Of a DNA stretch of 52,067 nt, positions 11,524 to 22,106 are shown in pieces. Below the pieces are notes generated by a model. The model saw only the letters and a program-made list of their open reading frames with translations. It searched no databases and had not been told where the DNA came from. The translations under genes were made by a program, and so were the position numbers. The first letter of the stretch is position 1. Each line of letters starts with the position of its first letter. The stretch is from Natronospirales bacterium (GTDB lineage Bacteria; Pseudomonadota; Gammaproteobacteria; Natronospirales; REEB76), in the NCBI GenBank assembly GCA_021792635.1, contig JAJYUH010000017.1, positions 1 through 52,067 on the forward strand. The letters run 5' to 3'.

Positions 11524-12858
11524 TCAGTGCAATGCGGGGTGCGACTGCCATTCGATGCGCAAACCCGGTTCGTCTTCCCCGGCCGCAAAGGGTGCACAGA
11601 CGAACAGCCCCGTCACAGCCGCCAGTTCGTCACCGATATAAACGAGCGGCAGCCGCGCGCGCATCCAGGGCACCACTTCCAGTTCCTGCAGCCATTTCTT
11701 GAGCGGCCGGCGATGGGCACGACCCGCCGGCTGACAGATCTCGCCGCCGGGGCGGAAACTGATGCGCACTCCTTGCAGCGGGCAATTTGCCAGGCGGATG
11801 CCTGCGCCGCCGGTGACCGCGAGCCGCAAAGTACCCAGGCCTGGGCTCAATGTCCGTGCGGCACCGGGCTGAAGCAGGAATTCCCCCGGCGGGTCCGGCA
11901 GCGGTGCCAGGGCGTAAAGTCGGCGGTGATAACGGCGCACCTCTGCTCCCCGCCACGTAATACAGGGATTGCGGTCAGCCCGGGCCGGCAACAGCTCGCT
12001 GAAAATCTGCTCCAGTTTATGCGCTGGCGGCAATGGCAGGCCGAGTTTTCCCAGCCAGTGGCGCAGCAGATTTTTTGCCCGTGCCTTGCCGAGCTCATGC
12101 AAGACGTGCAATGGCAACGCCGAAATTTTCCCGCCCGCATGTCTTTCCCAGTCTTCTGCGGCAACCGTGGCAAGCAGTTCCGCGGCTTCCGCACAATGCC
12201 GTGCGCTGCGCGTCACAGTTTCAGCCGCCGCCGGCCACCGCCGGCGGATTACGGGAATGACCTGCTGACGCAGGTAATTGCGGTCAAAGCGGATATCGGT
12301 ATTGCTCGGATCCTCCAGCCAGGTGAGTTTTTCCGCCTCAGCCCAGGTGCGCAGTTGAGCACGCGAAAAAGCGAGCAGCGGTCGCGCCAGATGACCCGAA
12401 CCGCAGGCTGCCAACGCCGGCATGGCAGCGAGGCCACGCAGCCCCGCACCGCGGAACGCCTGCAACAGAAAGGTTTCCGCCTGATCGTCACGCTGGTGGG
12501 CCAGCAGCAGCATGCCGCCTTCCCGCAGCAGTTCCCGGAATACGGCATAACGCTCGTTACGGGCCGCCGCCTCGAGACTTTCGCCGGTTGCGGTCGTCAC
12601 CCTGACACTGCGGCAATCCAGCGGCACAGGCAGCACGGCACAAATTTGTGCGCAGTGCCGTTCCCAGTCATCTGATTTCGGGTTGAGATGGTGATTCACG
12701 TGCAGCGCACGCAGTTCGGCGCCAAGCCGCACCTGCTGCCGCGCAAGTGCGTGCAGTAATACCGTTGAATCCAGACCGCCGCTGAAGGCCACCCAATAGC
12801 GTGGTGCCGGCGGTAGTCCGCACAGCCGGTCCGCCAGGTATGCAGGGGTGAATTCCAC
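11524..12858 (-). CDS. tilS: tRNA(Ile)-lysidine synthase
   Basis: Converts C34 of the CAU-anticodon tRNA-Ile to lysidine so that it reads AUA. The PP-loop SGGLDSTVLLH lies near the N-terminus, followed by LHVNHHLNPKSDDWE, AHQRDDQAETFLLQAFRGAGLRGL and LEDPSNTDIRFDRNYLR, then the TilS substrate-binding and C-terminal domains (SFRPGGEICQPAGRAHRRPLK). The start is uncertain: GTG 12858 gives 444 aa and a normal N-terminus, and it overlaps the end of accA by 33 bp. Longer in-frame reading into accA looks non-homologous. Confidence 0.93.
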   Translation of the reverse strand: MEFTPAYLADRLCGLPPAPRYWVAFSGGLDSTVLLHALARQQVRLGAELRALHVNHHLNPKSDDWERHCAQICAVLPVPLDCRSVRVTTATGESLEAAARNERYAVFRELLREGGMLLLAHQRDDQAETFLLQAFRGAGLRGLAAMPALAACGSGHLARPLLAFSRAQLRTWAEAEKLTWLEDPSNTDIRFDRNYLRQQVIPVIRRRWPAAAETVTRSARHCAEAAELLATVAAEDWERHAGGKISALPLHVLHELGKARAKNLLRHWLGKLGLPLPPAHKLEQIFSELLPARADRNPCITWRGAEVRRYHRRLYALAPLPDPPGEFLLQPGAARTLSPGLGTLRLAVTGGAGIRLANCPLQGVRISFRPGGEICQPAGRAHRRPLKKWLQELEVVPWMRARLPLVYIGDELAAVTGLFVCAPFAAGEDEPGLRIEWQSHPALH

Positions 12859-12889
12859 AGGCGGGCCGGACGGGAAGACGCCCGACGGC

Positions 12890-13846
12890 CTATTCCCTGA
12901 AACTGCCAAAGGACATGAACCGTTTGTAGCGTGCTTCCAGCAGCTCATCCATGGAAACATGCTCGAGCCGGCTCAGATTATCGGTGAGGGCGTTTTTGAC
13001 GGTTGCCGCCATGGCATCCGCATTGCGGTGCGCGCCGCCCAGCGGTTCCTTGAGTACCGCATCAATCAGTCCCAGGCTTTTGAGGCGTTCGGCGGTAATG
13101 CCCATGGCCTCCGCCGCCTCGCTGGCCTTCTCCGCACTCTTCCACAGGATGGAAGCACAGCCTTCCGGCGAGATAACGGAATAGATGCTGTATTGCAGCA
13201 TCAGCACGCGGTCGCCCACACCGACGGCGAGCGCACCGCCGGAACCACCCTCGCCGATCACACTACAGATGATCGGGACCCGCAAGGTGGACATTTCAAA
13301 CAAGTTGCGCGCAATCGCCTCGGACTGGCCGCGCTCCTCCGCACCCACGCCGGGATAGGCGCCGGGTGTGTCAATAAAGGTCATGAGCGGCAGGCGGAAG
13401 CGTTCGCTGAGCTTCATGATGCGCAGTGCCTTGCGATAGCCCTCAGGACGCGGCATGCCGAAATTACGGCGTACTTTTTCCTTGGTGTCACGGCCCTTCT
13501 GCTCGCCGATGACGGCCACCGGTCTGCCGTCCAGCCGCGCTACGCCGCAGACCAGGGCGGGATCGTCGCCGAATGCCCGATCGCCGTGCAGCTCCTCGAA
13601 ATCCGTGAAAATGCGCTGAATGTAATCCAGGCTATAGGGCCGCAGGGGATGACGCGCCAGTTGCGCTACCTGCCAGGCGCTGAGGCCGGAGAAAATGGTT
13701 TCCGTAAGTGCGCGGCTCTTGGCCTGCAGGCGCTCGATTTCCTCGGTAATGCTGACGGCGGACTCGTCGCCGACGAAGCGCAGCTCCTCGATTTTCGCCT
13801 CCAGTTCGGCGATGGGTTGCTCAAATTCGAGAAAGTTGAGGTTCAT
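12890..13846 (-). CDS. accA: Acetyl-CoA carboxylase carboxyltransferase subunit alpha
   Basis: With AccD forms the carboxyltransferase that makes malonyl-CoA for fatty acid synthesis. 318 aa, normal length. Landmarks: [19 protein letters not shown] at the N-terminus, [61 protein letters not shown], and the oxyanion segment [15 protein letters not shown]. It lies directly downstream of dnaE, as in E. coli. The 63 bp gap contains short inverted repeats but no U-tract terminator. Confidence 0.98.
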   Translation of the reverse strand: MNLNFLEFEQPIAELEAKIEELRFVGDESAVSITEEIERLQAKSRALTETIFSGLSAWQVAQLARHPLRPYSLDYIQRIFTDFEELHGDRAFGDDPALVCGVARLDGRPVAVIGEQKGRDTKEKVRRNFGMPRPEGYRKALRIMKLSERFRLPLMTFIDTPGAYPGVGAEERGQSEAIARNLFEMSTLRVPIICSVIGEGGSGGALAVGVGDRVLMLQYSIYSVISPEGCASILWKSAEKASEAAEAMGITAERLKSLGLIDAVLKEPLGGAHRNADAMAATVKNALTDNLSRLEHVSMDELLEARYKRFMSFGSFRE

Positions 13847-13895
13847 CTTTTGAGGGGGTACTCAAGGGGTGGTAAACGTTACCGGCTGGGGCCGC

Positions 13896-13909
13896 GGGGC
13901 ACAAGCCCC
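13896..13909 (-). other. Short GC hairpin in the dnaE-accA gap
   Basis: GGGGC and GCCCC with a four-base loop lie just past the dnaE stop on the minus strand, with no run of T after them. It could slow polymerase or mark an mRNA 3' end between dnaE and accA, but evidence is slight. Confidence 0.3.
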
Positions 13910-16900
13910 TCAGGCGCTGACGGCTTCATCGGCAGGACTGACGGGGCGCGTACCGTAATGCAGCGTGACCCGCTCTGCGCCCAGCCAGGCGCCCAGTCGC
14001 CGGGTGAGGGACTCGGCCGGATGCACCCGCCAGGCATCGCCCAGGGATACCGGCACGCTGGCTCCCTGCCCCCGGTAGTGCACCCATACGCTGACGCGGC
14101 CGCCCAAATGGGGCTTGAGCACGTCCTTGAGGCGTGTGACGAAATCCGCTGCTGCTGCCGGCTCCCAGTCAATATCCAGACGGCGGACGTAGCGTTCCCG
14201 CAGTTCGTCTATTCCATACAAGTTCTTCACGGTAACACGCCAACCGTTGATGAATTCGTCGAACCCGAGCCGTCCCTCCGCTACCACCACACTATCCTTT
14301 GCTGCCAATGCGCGAAAGCGGTTATAGGTGTCCTCGAACAACGTAATTTCCATGCGCCCACTGCGATCATCCAGTACCAGGCTCACACGGCCGCCACGCT
14401 TGCGCAGATCCACCACCAGACCCGCCACGATGACAGCGCGCGACGCCGCGCCATAAGCATAACCGCGTTCGCCGTTGCTTTCCGGCGGCGACTCGCCCGC
14501 GAGCTCGCCGAGCGGCGCGGTAACCACATGCCGCAGGTCAGCCAGATAACGATTGACGGGATGACCGGTCAGATACAATCCCAGAGTGTCTCTTTCGCCG
14601 CGCAGGCGTTCATCCTCATCCCAGTCGGATACTGGCGGGGCGGTCTGTGCTTCATCCGGCTTCGCCACCTCCGGCCCCGCCAGACCGAACATATCGTTTT
14701 GACCTGCTGCTGTTGCACGCGTGTTCTGATCTGCGCGTGCCAGGGCATCAGGCAACCGCGCCATGAGCGTGGCGCGGTTAAGACCCAGCACATCCAGAGC
14801 ACCGGCGCGGATCAGGGCCTCGATCACACGGCGATTGGCCTTTTGTAAATCAATACGCCTGCAGAAGTCTTCGATGGATTTGAAATCGCCATTGCGTGCC
14901 CGCTCTTCCAATACCCCTTCAATGGCCGCTAACCCCACGCCCTTTATGGCGCCCAAGCCGTAGCGGATAGAGCTTTCATTTGCTACTGCAAAACGGTAAT
15001 CGGAATGATTGACATCTGGCGGCAGAATTTCCAATTCCATGGCGCGGCATTCATTTATGAGCGTCACTACTTTATCGGTATGCTCCATGTCAGAAGACAG
15101 CACAGCCGCCATGAAGGCTGCAGGATAATGTGCCTTGAGCCACGCTGTTTGATAAGCAAGTAACGCATAGGCGGCAGAATGGGATTTATTAAAGCCGTAG
15201 CCTGCAAACTTCTCCATCAGATCGAAAATATGCGTAGCCTGCCGCGGGTTCACACCACGCGCTATCGCGCCTTTCACGAACACGTCCCTCTGTTGTGCCA
15301 TCTCTTCCGCATTTTTCTTTCCCATGGCACGGCGCAGCAGGTCGGCACTTCCCAAAGTATAGCCGGCCAGCACCTGTGCAATCTGCATCACCTGCTCCTG
15401 GTAGAGGATCACGCCATAGGTGGGTTTCAGAACGGGTTCCAGCTTGGGGTGCGGGTAATCCACCCTGGCCTTACCGTGTTTACGCGCAATGAAATCATCC
15501 ACCATGCCGGACTGCTGCGGACCGGGGCGAATCAGCGCCTGCAGCGCCACGATGTCTTCGAACCGGTCCGGCTTTAGTCGCCTGATCAGGTCTTTAGTGC
15601 CACGCGATTCCAACTGGAATACCGCGGTAGTCTGGCAACGCCTCAACAGCGCGTAAGTTGCCGGGTCATCCAGCGGAATGGCATTGATGTCCACCGACGC
15701 CGCATTATTTACCTGATGTTTCCGGTTGATGATGCCAACCGTCCAATCGATGATTGTAAGAGTACGCAGACCCAGAAAGTCGAACTTGACCAGACCCACC
15801 GATTCCACATCATCCTTGTCAAACTGCGTGACCGGGTGGGTACTGCCGGGTTCACAATAGAGCGGCATGAAGTCGGTGAGCTCGGAAGGGGCGATCACCA
15901 CGCCGCCGGCATGCTTGCCGGCATTGCGCGCCAACCCTTCCAGGGAGCGCGCCAGGTCAATCAGCTGCCGCACTTCATCCTCGTTCTTGTAGCGCTTGCG
16001 CAGCTCAGGCTCCTGCCCCAGAGCCTTGTCCAGAGTCATCTCCAGCTCAAAGGGGATCAGTTTGGCAAGCTGATCCACGAACCCGTATGGATGACCGAGT
16101 ACGCGTCCCACGTCACGCACCACCGCGCGGGCCGCCATGCTTCCATAGGTGATGATCTGGGAGACGCGCCCGCGGCCGTAGCGCTCCGAGACATAATCGA
16201 TTACGCGGTCACGGCCTTCCATGCAGAAATCAACATCAAAATCCGGCATCGAGACGCGTTCAGGATTCAGAAAGCGCTCGAACAGCAAATCGTATTCCAG
16301 GGGATCCAGGTCGGTAATGCCAAGCGCATAGGCCACGAGGGAACCGGCGCCCGAACCGCGCCCGGGCCCCACAGGAACACCATTTTCCCTGGCCCATCGG
16401 ATGAAATCGGCCACGATGAGAAAGTATCCGGAAAAACCCATGCCCAGGATTACGTCAAGCTCCAGTACCAGCCGTTCTTTATAGGACTGTGCACGGGTCT
16501 TCTTGTCTCCGCCGCCGGGGCGCAAGGACGCCAGGCGCCTCTCCAGGCCCGCCTGAGCTTCGGACCGGAGATAACTTTCGGTGCTCTGCCCGTCCGGAAC
16601 CGGGTACACCGGCAGGAAATTCTTGCCCAGGCGCAGTTCGAAACTGCAGCGGCGGGCGATTTCAACGCTGTTTTCCACCGCCTCCGGCAAATCGGAAAAG
16701 AGCCGCAGCATCTCTTCCTCATTGCGCAGGTACTGCTGTTCAGTGTAGCGGCGGGGGCGGCGCGGATCACTGAGGGTCCGGCCTTCCTGGATGCACACCC
16801 GTGCTTCATGGGCTTCGAAATCCCCAGGCTTGAGAAAACGTACATCATTGGTTGCCACCACCGGCGCTCCGCTGCCGGCGGCAAGTTGCACCGCCGCCTG

Positions 16901-17440
16901 CAGATAACCCTCTTCGCCTTCGCGACCGGTACGCTGCAAATCAATGTAGAAGCGGTTGGGAAACAGCTCCAGCCAGTCATGCAGTAAAGTACGGGCTTGC
17001 GTCTCGCGGCCCGCCAGTAAGGCGCGTCCTATGTCGCCTTCACGTCCGCCGGAGAGTGCGATCAAACCGTCGCTATGGCCCTCAAACCACTGTCGCTCCA
17101 GCAGGGGCATACCACGCTGCTGGCCTTCCAGGTAACTGCGGGTGATGAGCACGGACAAATTGCGATAGCCCTCTGCATCGCAACACAGCAACGTTAGAAC
17201 ATGGGGCGGATCCGCTTCCGCGTCCCGAATTCGCAGGTCTGCACCGATCAGTGGCTTGATGCCGCGGGCCTGGGCCTCTTTGTAGAACTTGACCAGCGCA
17301 AACAGGTTTCCCTGATCCGTGAGTGCTATCGCCGGCATGTGCATGCTTGCCACCGTATCTATGAGCTCCGCTACACGGATAACGCTGTCCACCAGCGAAT
17401 ACTCGCTGTGCAGACGCAGGTGAACGAAACGCGGTGACAT
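13910..17440 (-). CDS. dnaE: DNA polymerase III alpha subunit
   Basis: Replicative polymerase catalytic subunit, 1176 aa. The PHP domain opens the protein (FVHLRLHSEYSLVDSVIRV), the palm carries GPGRGSGAGSLVAYALGI and the catalytic aspartates in PDFDVDFCMEGRDRVIDYV, then the thumb/fingers (GVILYQEQVMQIAQVLAG, FNKSHSAAYALLAYQTAWLKA), a helix-hairpin-helix region and an OB-fold (VIVAGLVVDLRKRGGRVSLVLDD). ATG 17440 follows the rnhB stop by two bases; the in-frame codons further upstream are inside rnhB. The order lpxB-rnhB-dnaE-accA is the standard gammaproteobacterial one. Confidence 0.98.
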   Translation of the reverse strand: MSPRFVHLRLHSEYSLVDSVIRVAELIDTVASMHMPAIALTDQGNLFALVKFYKEAQARGIKPLIGADLRIRDAEADPPHVLTLLCCDAEGYRNLSVLITRSYLEGQQRGMPLLERQWFEGHSDGLIALSGGREGDIGRALLAGRETQARTLLHDWLELFPNRFYIDLQRTGREGEEGYLQAAVQLAAGSGAPVVATNDVRFLKPGDFEAHEARVCIQEGRTLSDPRRPRRYTEQQYLRNEEEMLRLFSDLPEAVENSVEIARRCSFELRLGKNFLPVYPVPDGQSTESYLRSEAQAGLERRLASLRPGGGDKKTRAQSYKERLVLELDVILGMGFSGYFLIVADFIRWARENGVPVGPGRGSGAGSLVAYALGITDLDPLEYDLLFERFLNPERVSMPDFDVDFCMEGRDRVIDYVSERYGRGRVSQIITYGSMAARAVVRDVGRVLGHPYGFVDQLAKLIPFELEMTLDKALGQEPELRKRYKNEDEVRQLIDLARSLEGLARNAGKHAGGVVIAPSELTDFMPLYCEPGSTHPVTQFDKDDVESVGLVKFDFLGLRTLTIIDWTVGIINRKHQVNNAASVDINAIPLDDPATYALLRRCQTTAVFQLESRGTKDLIRRLKPDRFEDIVALQALIRPGPQQSGMVDDFIARKHGKARVDYPHPKLEPVLKPTYGVILYQEQVMQIAQVLAGYTLGSADLLRRAMGKKNAEEMAQQRDVFVKGAIARGVNPRQATHIFDLMEKFAGYGFNKSHSAAYALLAYQTAWLKAHYPAAFMAAVLSSDMEHTDKVVTLINECRAMELEILPPDVNHSDYRFAVANESSIRYGLGAIKGVGLAAIEGVLEERARNGDFKSIEDFCRRIDLQKANRRVIEALIRAGALDVLGLNRATLMARLPDALARADQNTRATAAGQNDMFGLAGPEVAKPDEAQTAPPVSDWDEDERLRGERDTLGLYLTGHPVNRYLADLRHVVTAPLGELAGESPPESNGERGYAYGAASRAVIVAGLVVDLRKRGGRVSLVLDDRSGRMEITLFEDTYNRFRALAAKDSVVVAEGRLGFDEFINGWRVTVKNLYGIDELRERYVRRLDIDWEPAAAADFVTRLKDVLKPHLGGRVSVWVHYRGQGASVPVSLGDAWRVHPAESLTRRLGAWLGAERVTLHYGTRPVSPADEAVSA

Positions 17441-17442
17441 GC

Positions 17443-18042
17443 TCAGGCGGTCTCTTCCAGACAGCGCCTCACCGGTGCGAATGAACGCCGATGGATCGTG
17501 CATACACCGTGTGCTGCAATGGCCGAGAGATGCGCCGGCGTGGGATAGCCCTTATGCACTGCAAAACCGTACAGGGGAAATACTGGATCAAACCGCTGCA
17601 TGGCTGCATCCCGTTCCACTTTAGCGAGAATGGAGGCCGCACTGATGGCGGCTACCTTGCTGTCACCCTTGACGATGGCTTTCACCGCGCAGGGCAATGC
17701 CGGGCAGCGGTTGCCATCTACCCACACCATCTCCGGCACAAGCGAGAGCGCCAGCACCGCCCGCCGCATCGCCAGCAGCGAAGCTTGCAGGATATTCAGG
17801 CGATCTATTTCCGCGTGATCCGCCCAACCCACCGCCCAGTCCAAAGCCCGGATGCGGATTGCCGCGGCGAGCAACTCCCGCTGCAGCGGCGCGAGCTGCT
17901 TGGAATCCATGAGACCGGAGATAGGCCTGCCTGGGTCGAGGATCACCGCAGCGGCAGTTACCGGTCCGGCAAGCGGCCCCCGGCCGGCCTCGTCCACACC
18001 GGCGATGACGCCGCGATTCTCCCAAGACGTTATCAGTTGCAT
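17443..18042 (-). CDS. rnhB: Ribonuclease HII
   Basis: Removes RNA, including single ribonucleotides, from RNA-DNA duplexes. 199 aa from ATG 18042, which has GGGAG six bases upstream and gives the usual length; ATG 18072, right after the lpxB stop, is the alternative and adds ten residues. Catalytic motifs: [14 protein letters not shown] (Asp-Glu pair), VWVDGN (third Asp) and [14 protein letters not shown] (fourth acidic residue); the C-terminal [18 protein letters not shown] is typical. It is wedged between lpxB and dnaE with almost no spacing. Confidence 0.97.
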   Translation of the reverse strand: MQLITSWENRGVIAGVDEAGRGPLAGPVTAAAVILDPGRPISGLMDSKQLAPLQRELLAAAIRIRALDWAVGWADHAEIDRLNILQASLLAMRRAVLALSLVPEMVWVDGNRCPALPCAVKAIVKGDSKVAAISAASILAKVERDAAMQRFDPVFPLYGFAVHKGYPTPAHLSAIAAHGVCTIHRRSFAPVRRCLEETA

Positions 18043-18073
18043 GACGGCTCCCGCGCGTGCGCGTGTCGTCATT

Positions 18074-19234
18074 TTACCCCGCCGCCTCGGGATGTTTCCC
18101 CAGTAATTCCAATACGGCTTCCGCCGCGCGTTGGTCCGCTCCGCGCTGCAGCATACTGCTGAGCGCGGCAAAGGCCTCAAGCTGCACGGCGCGCTCCGCC
18201 TGGTTCCGCAGCAGTTTCAGGATTGCCGTACTCAGGTTGTAAGGAATGGCCCGATATTGAAGAAATTCCGCAACCACGGCGCGGCCCGCCAGCAGATTGG
18301 GCAGCGATACGTGCGTAACGCGCAACCGGCCCAGACCCCTTACCAGTGCGTAACTGCTCGCGGCAACGCGATAGGCCACCACCATGGGACAGCGCCATAG
18401 CATGGCCTCCAGGGTGGCAGTACCGGAAGCGATGAGCGCCACGTCCGCCGCACCCAACACATCGCGTGCATGTCCCTCCACCACACTCACCGGCAGATCG
18501 GGCTTGAGCATACGCACCTGGTTCTTGATGAGCCGACTGAGTGCCGGGGTCGCGGCCGGAATGATGAACTTCAGTTCCGGCAGTTCCTCGGCCAGCCATT
18601 GAGCCGTGTCCAGAAACAGCGGCCCCAGCCGTTCCACTTCGGTACGGCGGCTACCCGGCAGCATCGCCACCAGTTGACCCTCCGGCGGCAGATGCAAGGA
18701 TTTGCGCAATCCGCTCCGATCCGGTATACGCGGGGCGATATCCGCCAACGGATGGCCGACAAATTCCGCGCGAAATCCGTGCTTTTCATACAGGGCCTTC
18801 TCGAAGGGCAACAAAGTCAATACCAGGTCCGTAGCCCCGCCTACGGTATACACCCGCCGCGAGCGCCATGCCCAGATGGAAGGGCTCACGTAATGCACGG
18901 TACGGATGCCCGCCTTGTGCAATCCGGCCTCGAGACTGAGGTTAAAATCCGGCGCGTCAATGCCGATGAAAACATCCGGGCGCTGCCTGAGGAAATGCCG
19001 GCGCAAACGCCGCCGCAACCACAGCAGTCTGGGCAGGTGCGCCAGTATCTCGGCGATTCCCATGATTGCCAGCGCTTCGGCGTGGGCGAGCGGCTTACAG
19101 CCTGCCGCGATCATTTCCGGACCGGCGATGCCTTCGAATTGTGCGTCGGGTACGCGTGCCCGGATGGCACGGATCAGGCCCGCGCCGAGAATATCCCCAG
19201 AACTCTCGCCAGCGGTGATGCCGATACGCAGCAT
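18074..19234 (-). CDS. lpxB: Lipid-A-disaccharide synthase
   Basis: GT19 glycosyltransferase joining UDP-diacylglucosamine and lipid X to make the lipid A disaccharide at the inner membrane. 386 aa. Landmarks: [84 protein letters not shown] and [18 protein letters not shown]. It follows lpxA by 34 bp in the lpxD-fabZ-lpxA-lpxB run. Confidence 0.97.
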   Translation of the reverse strand: MLRIGITAGESSGDILGAGLIRAIRARVPDAQFEGIAGPEMIAAGCKPLAHAEALAIMGIAEILAHLPRLLWLRRRLRRHFLRQRPDVFIGIDAPDFNLSLEAGLHKAGIRTVHYVSPSIWAWRSRRVYTVGGATDLVLTLLPFEKALYEKHGFRAEFVGHPLADIAPRIPDRSGLRKSLHLPPEGQLVAMLPGSRRTEVERLGPLFLDTAQWLAEELPELKFIIPAATPALSRLIKNQVRMLKPDLPVSVVEGHARDVLGAADVALIASGTATLEAMLWRCPMVVAYRVAASSYALVRGLGRLRVTHVSLPNLLAGRAVVAEFLQYRAIPYNLSTAILKLLRNQAERAVQLEAFAALSSMLQRGADQRAAEAVLELLGKHPEAAG

Positions 19235-19268
19235 GTTTTATCAGTGTCTGTGGAAAACCTTAACCGGA

Positions 19269-20039
19269 TCAACGCATGATACTGCGCTGACTCACTTCCA
19301 GAAATTTCACCAGGCACGATACTTCCGGCTGATTGGCGGCCAACACGCGCAACTTTTCCAGGGCCTCCTCCAGACGCAGATCCGAGCGGTACAAAATGCG
19401 GTAGGCATGCTTGACATTGCGGATTTGTTCTGCGGTGAAATTGCGCCTTTGCATACCTTCGCTGTTGATGCCGCGAGGCTCTGCAGGTGTACCGGAGACC
19501 ATCACATAGGGCGGCACATCACGGCTCAAGTCCACATTCATACCGGTAAAACCATGGGCACCAATGCGGCAGAACTGATGCACCTTGGTAAATCCACCGA
19601 GGATCGCCCAGTCCTCTATGGTAACGTGGCCGGCTAGCGTGGCATTGTTCGCCATGATGACGTTGTTGCCCAATACGCAATCATGCGCGATATGGACATA
19701 CGCCATGATCCAATTGTCACTACCGATAACTGTCCTGCCCCTGTCCTGCGCGGTGCCGCGATTCACGGTGACGAATTCGAAGAAGGTATTACGATCACCG
19801 ATTTCGATCCATGTCGGCTCACCGCCGTATTTCTTGTCCTGGGGTATGCCGCCGATGGAAGCAAACTGGAAAATGCGATTATCGCGGCCGATGCGCGCCG
19901 GCCCCTGAACGACTGCGTGGGGTCCAACCCGGGTGCCGGCGCCGATTTCCACTTGCGGACCGATGACGGCAAACGCTCCGATCGTCACCCCCGCGTCGAG
20001 ACGGGCCGACGGATCAATGACCGCTCGCGGATCAATCAA
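19269..20039 (-). CDS. lpxA: UDP-N-acetylglucosamine acyltransferase LpxA
   Basis: First step of lipid A synthesis: transfers an R-3-hydroxyacyl chain to UDP-GlcNAc. 256 aa, a left-handed beta helix of hexapeptide repeats ([20 protein letters not shown]). The catalytic His is in [10 protein letters not shown], and the acyl-chain region [13 protein letters not shown] and the C-terminal helical domain ([20 protein letters not shown]) are present. The start overlaps the fabZ stop by 4 bp. Confidence 0.97.
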   Translation of the reverse strand: MIDPRAVIDPSARLDAGVTIGAFAVIGPQVEIGAGTRVGPHAVVQGPARIGRDNRIFQFASIGGIPQDKKYGGEPTWIEIGDRNTFFEFVTVNRGTAQDRGRTVIGSDNWIMAYVHIAHDCVLGNNVIMANNATLAGHVTIEDWAILGGFTKVHQFCRIGAHGFTGMNVDLSRDVPPYVMVSGTPAEPRGINSEGMQRRNFTAEQIRNVKHAYRILYRSDLRLEEALEKLRVLAANQPEVSCLVKFLEVSQRSIMR

Positions 20040-20494
20040 GATTCAAACTCCCGCTCAGCGCACATGAGTTCCGCCTCGGCAACCACCGCTCCTTCTACCT
20101 CCGCCCGTGTTTTAAATTTCCATATGCCGCGCCTGTCCCACAGATATTCCACCTTCAGCAATACCTGGTCACCGGGCTCCACTGGTTTCTTGAAACGCGC
20201 GCTGTCAATACCGACGAAATAGTACAGGGTGTTCCTGTCGGGGGCATGACCGAGAGTGGCAAACGCCAACAGTCCGGTGGCCTGGGCCAAAGCCTCCAGA
20301 ATCAGGACTCCCGGCATGACCGGCCGGTGCTGGAAATGACCGGGGAAGAAAGGCTCATTGATAGTGACATTTTTGACGGCGGTAAGCGATACACCCGGCT
20401 TGCATTCCAGTACCCGGTCCACCAGCAGGAACGGATAACGGTGCGGCAATTGCTTCAGGATAGCGTGAATGTCGAGAAAGGTTTCCTTTGACAT
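20036..20494 (-). CDS. fabZ: 3-hydroxyacyl-[acyl-carrier-protein] dehydratase FabZ
   Basis: Hot-dog fold dehydratase of fatty acid elongation. 152 aa. The catalytic His lies in [13 protein letters not shown] and the catalytic Glu in [17 protein letters not shown], after the NEPFFPGHF block. It sits between lpxD and lpxA, where it shares the 3-hydroxyacyl-ACP pool with lipid A synthesis. It overlaps lpxA by 4 bp and follows lpxD by six bases. Confidence 0.97.
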   Translation of the reverse strand: MSKETFLDIHAILKQLPHRYPFLLVDRVLECKPGVSLTAVKNVTINEPFFPGHFQHRPVMPGVLILEALAQATGLLAFATLGHAPDRNTLYYFVGIDSARFKKPVEPGDQVLLKVEYLWDRRGIWKFKTRAEVEGAVVAEAELMCAEREFES

Positions 20495-20500
20495 GACCGT

Positions 20501-21523
20501 TCAATCCTTCAATTTCTTCTCTAAGAATGCAAGCCGGCGTGCCAGCATATCCAGTTGACGGAAGCGAACGCTGTTCTTGCGCCACCGTGCCGCCGTATCC
20601 ATGGGCATGCTGCCGCAATATACACCTGGTTCGTGTATCGAATGCGTGACAAGCGTCATGGCCGTGATGGTGACATCGTCGCAGATCTCGATATGGCCGG
20701 TGATACCCACCCCCCCCGCAATCATACAGCGCCGGCCGATGGTTGCACTGCCGGCAATAGCGGTACAACCCGCAATGGCAGTATGTTCGCCAATGCGGAC
20801 GTTATGTCCCACCTGAATCTGATTATCAAGTTTAACGCCGCTGCCGATGACGGTGTCCTCCAGCGCACCCCGGTCAATGGTGGTATTGGCACCGACTTCC
20901 ACATCATCTCCGATCACCACTGAACCCAGTTGCGGCACTTTGAACCACACCCCATCGTCGTTGGCGATGCCGAAGCCATCCGCACCGATTACGGCACCAG
21001 GATGAAGCAACGCCCGCTTGCCCACATGCACACCGTGGCAGAGAGTCACGCCTGCCACCAGACAACTGTGCTCTGCCACCCGCGCGTTTGCCATGATTAC
21101 GCAATTGGGACCGACAGAAGCACCGCCTGCGATCACCGCCCCCTCTTCCACCACCGCCCCCGGACCGATCCAGGCATCTACGGACACTCGTGCAGCAGGG
21201 TGCACGCTGGCACCGGCTGCCACGCCTTTGCGCACCGGCGCCGCGGGCGTGAGCACGGTGGCGACACGCGCATACAGCAGATAGGGATTGGATGTGATCA
21301 GCGCCGGTATCCGGCAGGCCTGCACGTCGACTGGCGCAAGAATCACGGCCGAGGCATGCGTCTCGTACAGATAGCGCCGGTAATGCGGGTTTGCAAGAAA
21401 GGTAATACTGCCGGCAGCGGCGCGCTGAATAGTGGCAACACCGCGAATATGCGTATCTCCGTTACCGCGCAGCTCACCGCCGCAACGCCTTGCCAATTCC
21501 GCCAACGTATATTCTACCGGCAC
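20501..21523 (-). CDS. lpxD: UDP-3-O-(3-hydroxyacyl)glucosamine N-acyltransferase LpxD
   Basis: Adds the second hydroxyacyl chain in lipid A synthesis. 340 aa from GTG 21523. An N-terminal uridine-binding domain (YTLAELARRCGGELRGNGD, ITFLANPHYRRYL) is followed by hexapeptide repeats from about residue 105 (VHPAARVSVDAWIGPGAVVE) and a C-terminal helix (RFRQLDMLARRLAFLEKKL). The active-site His lies in the IQVGHNVRIGEHTAI block. It lies downstream of skp with a 13 bp gap. Confidence 0.96.
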   Translation of the reverse strand: MPVEYTLAELARRCGGELRGNGDTHIRGVATIQRAAAGSITFLANPHYRRYLYETHASAVILAPVDVQACRIPALITSNPYLLYARVATVLTPAAPVRKGVAAGASVHPAARVSVDAWIGPGAVVEEGAVIAGGASVGPNCVIMANARVAEHSCLVAGVTLCHGVHVGKRALLHPGAVIGADGFGIANDDGVWFKVPQLGSVVIGDDVEVGANTTIDRGALEDTVIGSGVKLDNQIQVGHNVRIGEHTAIAGCTAIAGSATIGRRCMIAGGVGITGHIEICDDVTITAMTLVTHSIHEPGVYCGSMPMDTAARWRKNSVRFRQLDMLARRLAFLEKKLKD

Positions 21524-21536
21524 ACGTCGCCCCGCC

Positions 21537-22088
21537 TCACTTACCGCCGCTGCCGGACTTATGCTGCCGGGTTTGGAAATCCTTCTGCAATTGATCCAGC
21601 ACTTTGTCGGTCACATCCACGGTGCCATCCGCATAAAAGACGCCCTCACCGATGATGAGATTATATTTCTGGGCTTTGGCGAATTCCTGTACGGCCTTGA
21701 GGATGGCTTGTTGCAGTTTACCCAGTTCTTCATTGCGCTGCGCATTGACATCATCTTGGAAATCCACCTGCTTGCGGTTGAAATCCTGCTGCAGGCTGTC
21801 CAACTGGTTCTGCAGACTCTGCAATTGTGCGGCACTCATGATGGCGCCATTGCGGTTGATCTGATCCTGAAGGTTCTTGATCTTGTCCTGCTCGGCCTGA
21901 AGCGCCTTGCTGCGGTTATCGAATTTATCATGCATCACCTTGGTGGCCTCCTGCGCCTGGGGTGCCTGCTGCAGCAGTTTCGCCATGTTCACCACGCCGA
22001 TTTTTGTTTCAGCCGCATACACCTCTCCCACATACAGTAATGCAGCAAATGCCGCCAGCATGATGAACAGTTTTGGTGTAATTTTCAT
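21537..22088 (-). CDS. skp: Periplasmic chaperone Skp (OmpH)
   Basis: Holds unfolded outer-membrane proteins on their way to BAM. 183 aa from ATG 22088, preceded by GGAGAG; a GTG two codons upstream is the alternative. Sec signal peptide to about residue 25 (LFIMLAAFAALLYVGEVYAA), a beta-stranded core start (TKIGVVNMAKLLQQAPQ), long coiled-coil arms rich in Gln/Lys/Asp (about 50-130), then a return to the core (FAKAQKYNLIIGEGVFYAD). The last ten residues are Ser/Gly/Lys-rich. It is adjacent to bamA, its partner in the pathway. Confidence 0.93.
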   Translation of the reverse strand: MKITPKLFIMLAAFAALLYVGEVYAAETKIGVVNMAKLLQQAPQAQEATKVMHDKFDNRSKALQAEQDKIKNLQDQINRNGAIMSAAQLQSLQNQLDSLQQDFNRKQVDFQDDVNAQRNEELGKLQQAILKAVQEFAKAQKYNLIIGEGVFYADGTVDVTDKVLDQLQKDFQTRQHKSGSGGK

Positions 22089-22106
22089 AAACACTCTCCA
22101 AAGAAA

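Noticed and set aside
12848..14848. Plus-strand open frame of 666 codons opposite accA and dnaE
   Set aside because: It is fully antisense to two strongly conserved genes, shows no recognisable domain and has a Gln/His/Arg-rich composition typical of the opposite strand of GC-rich coding DNA.
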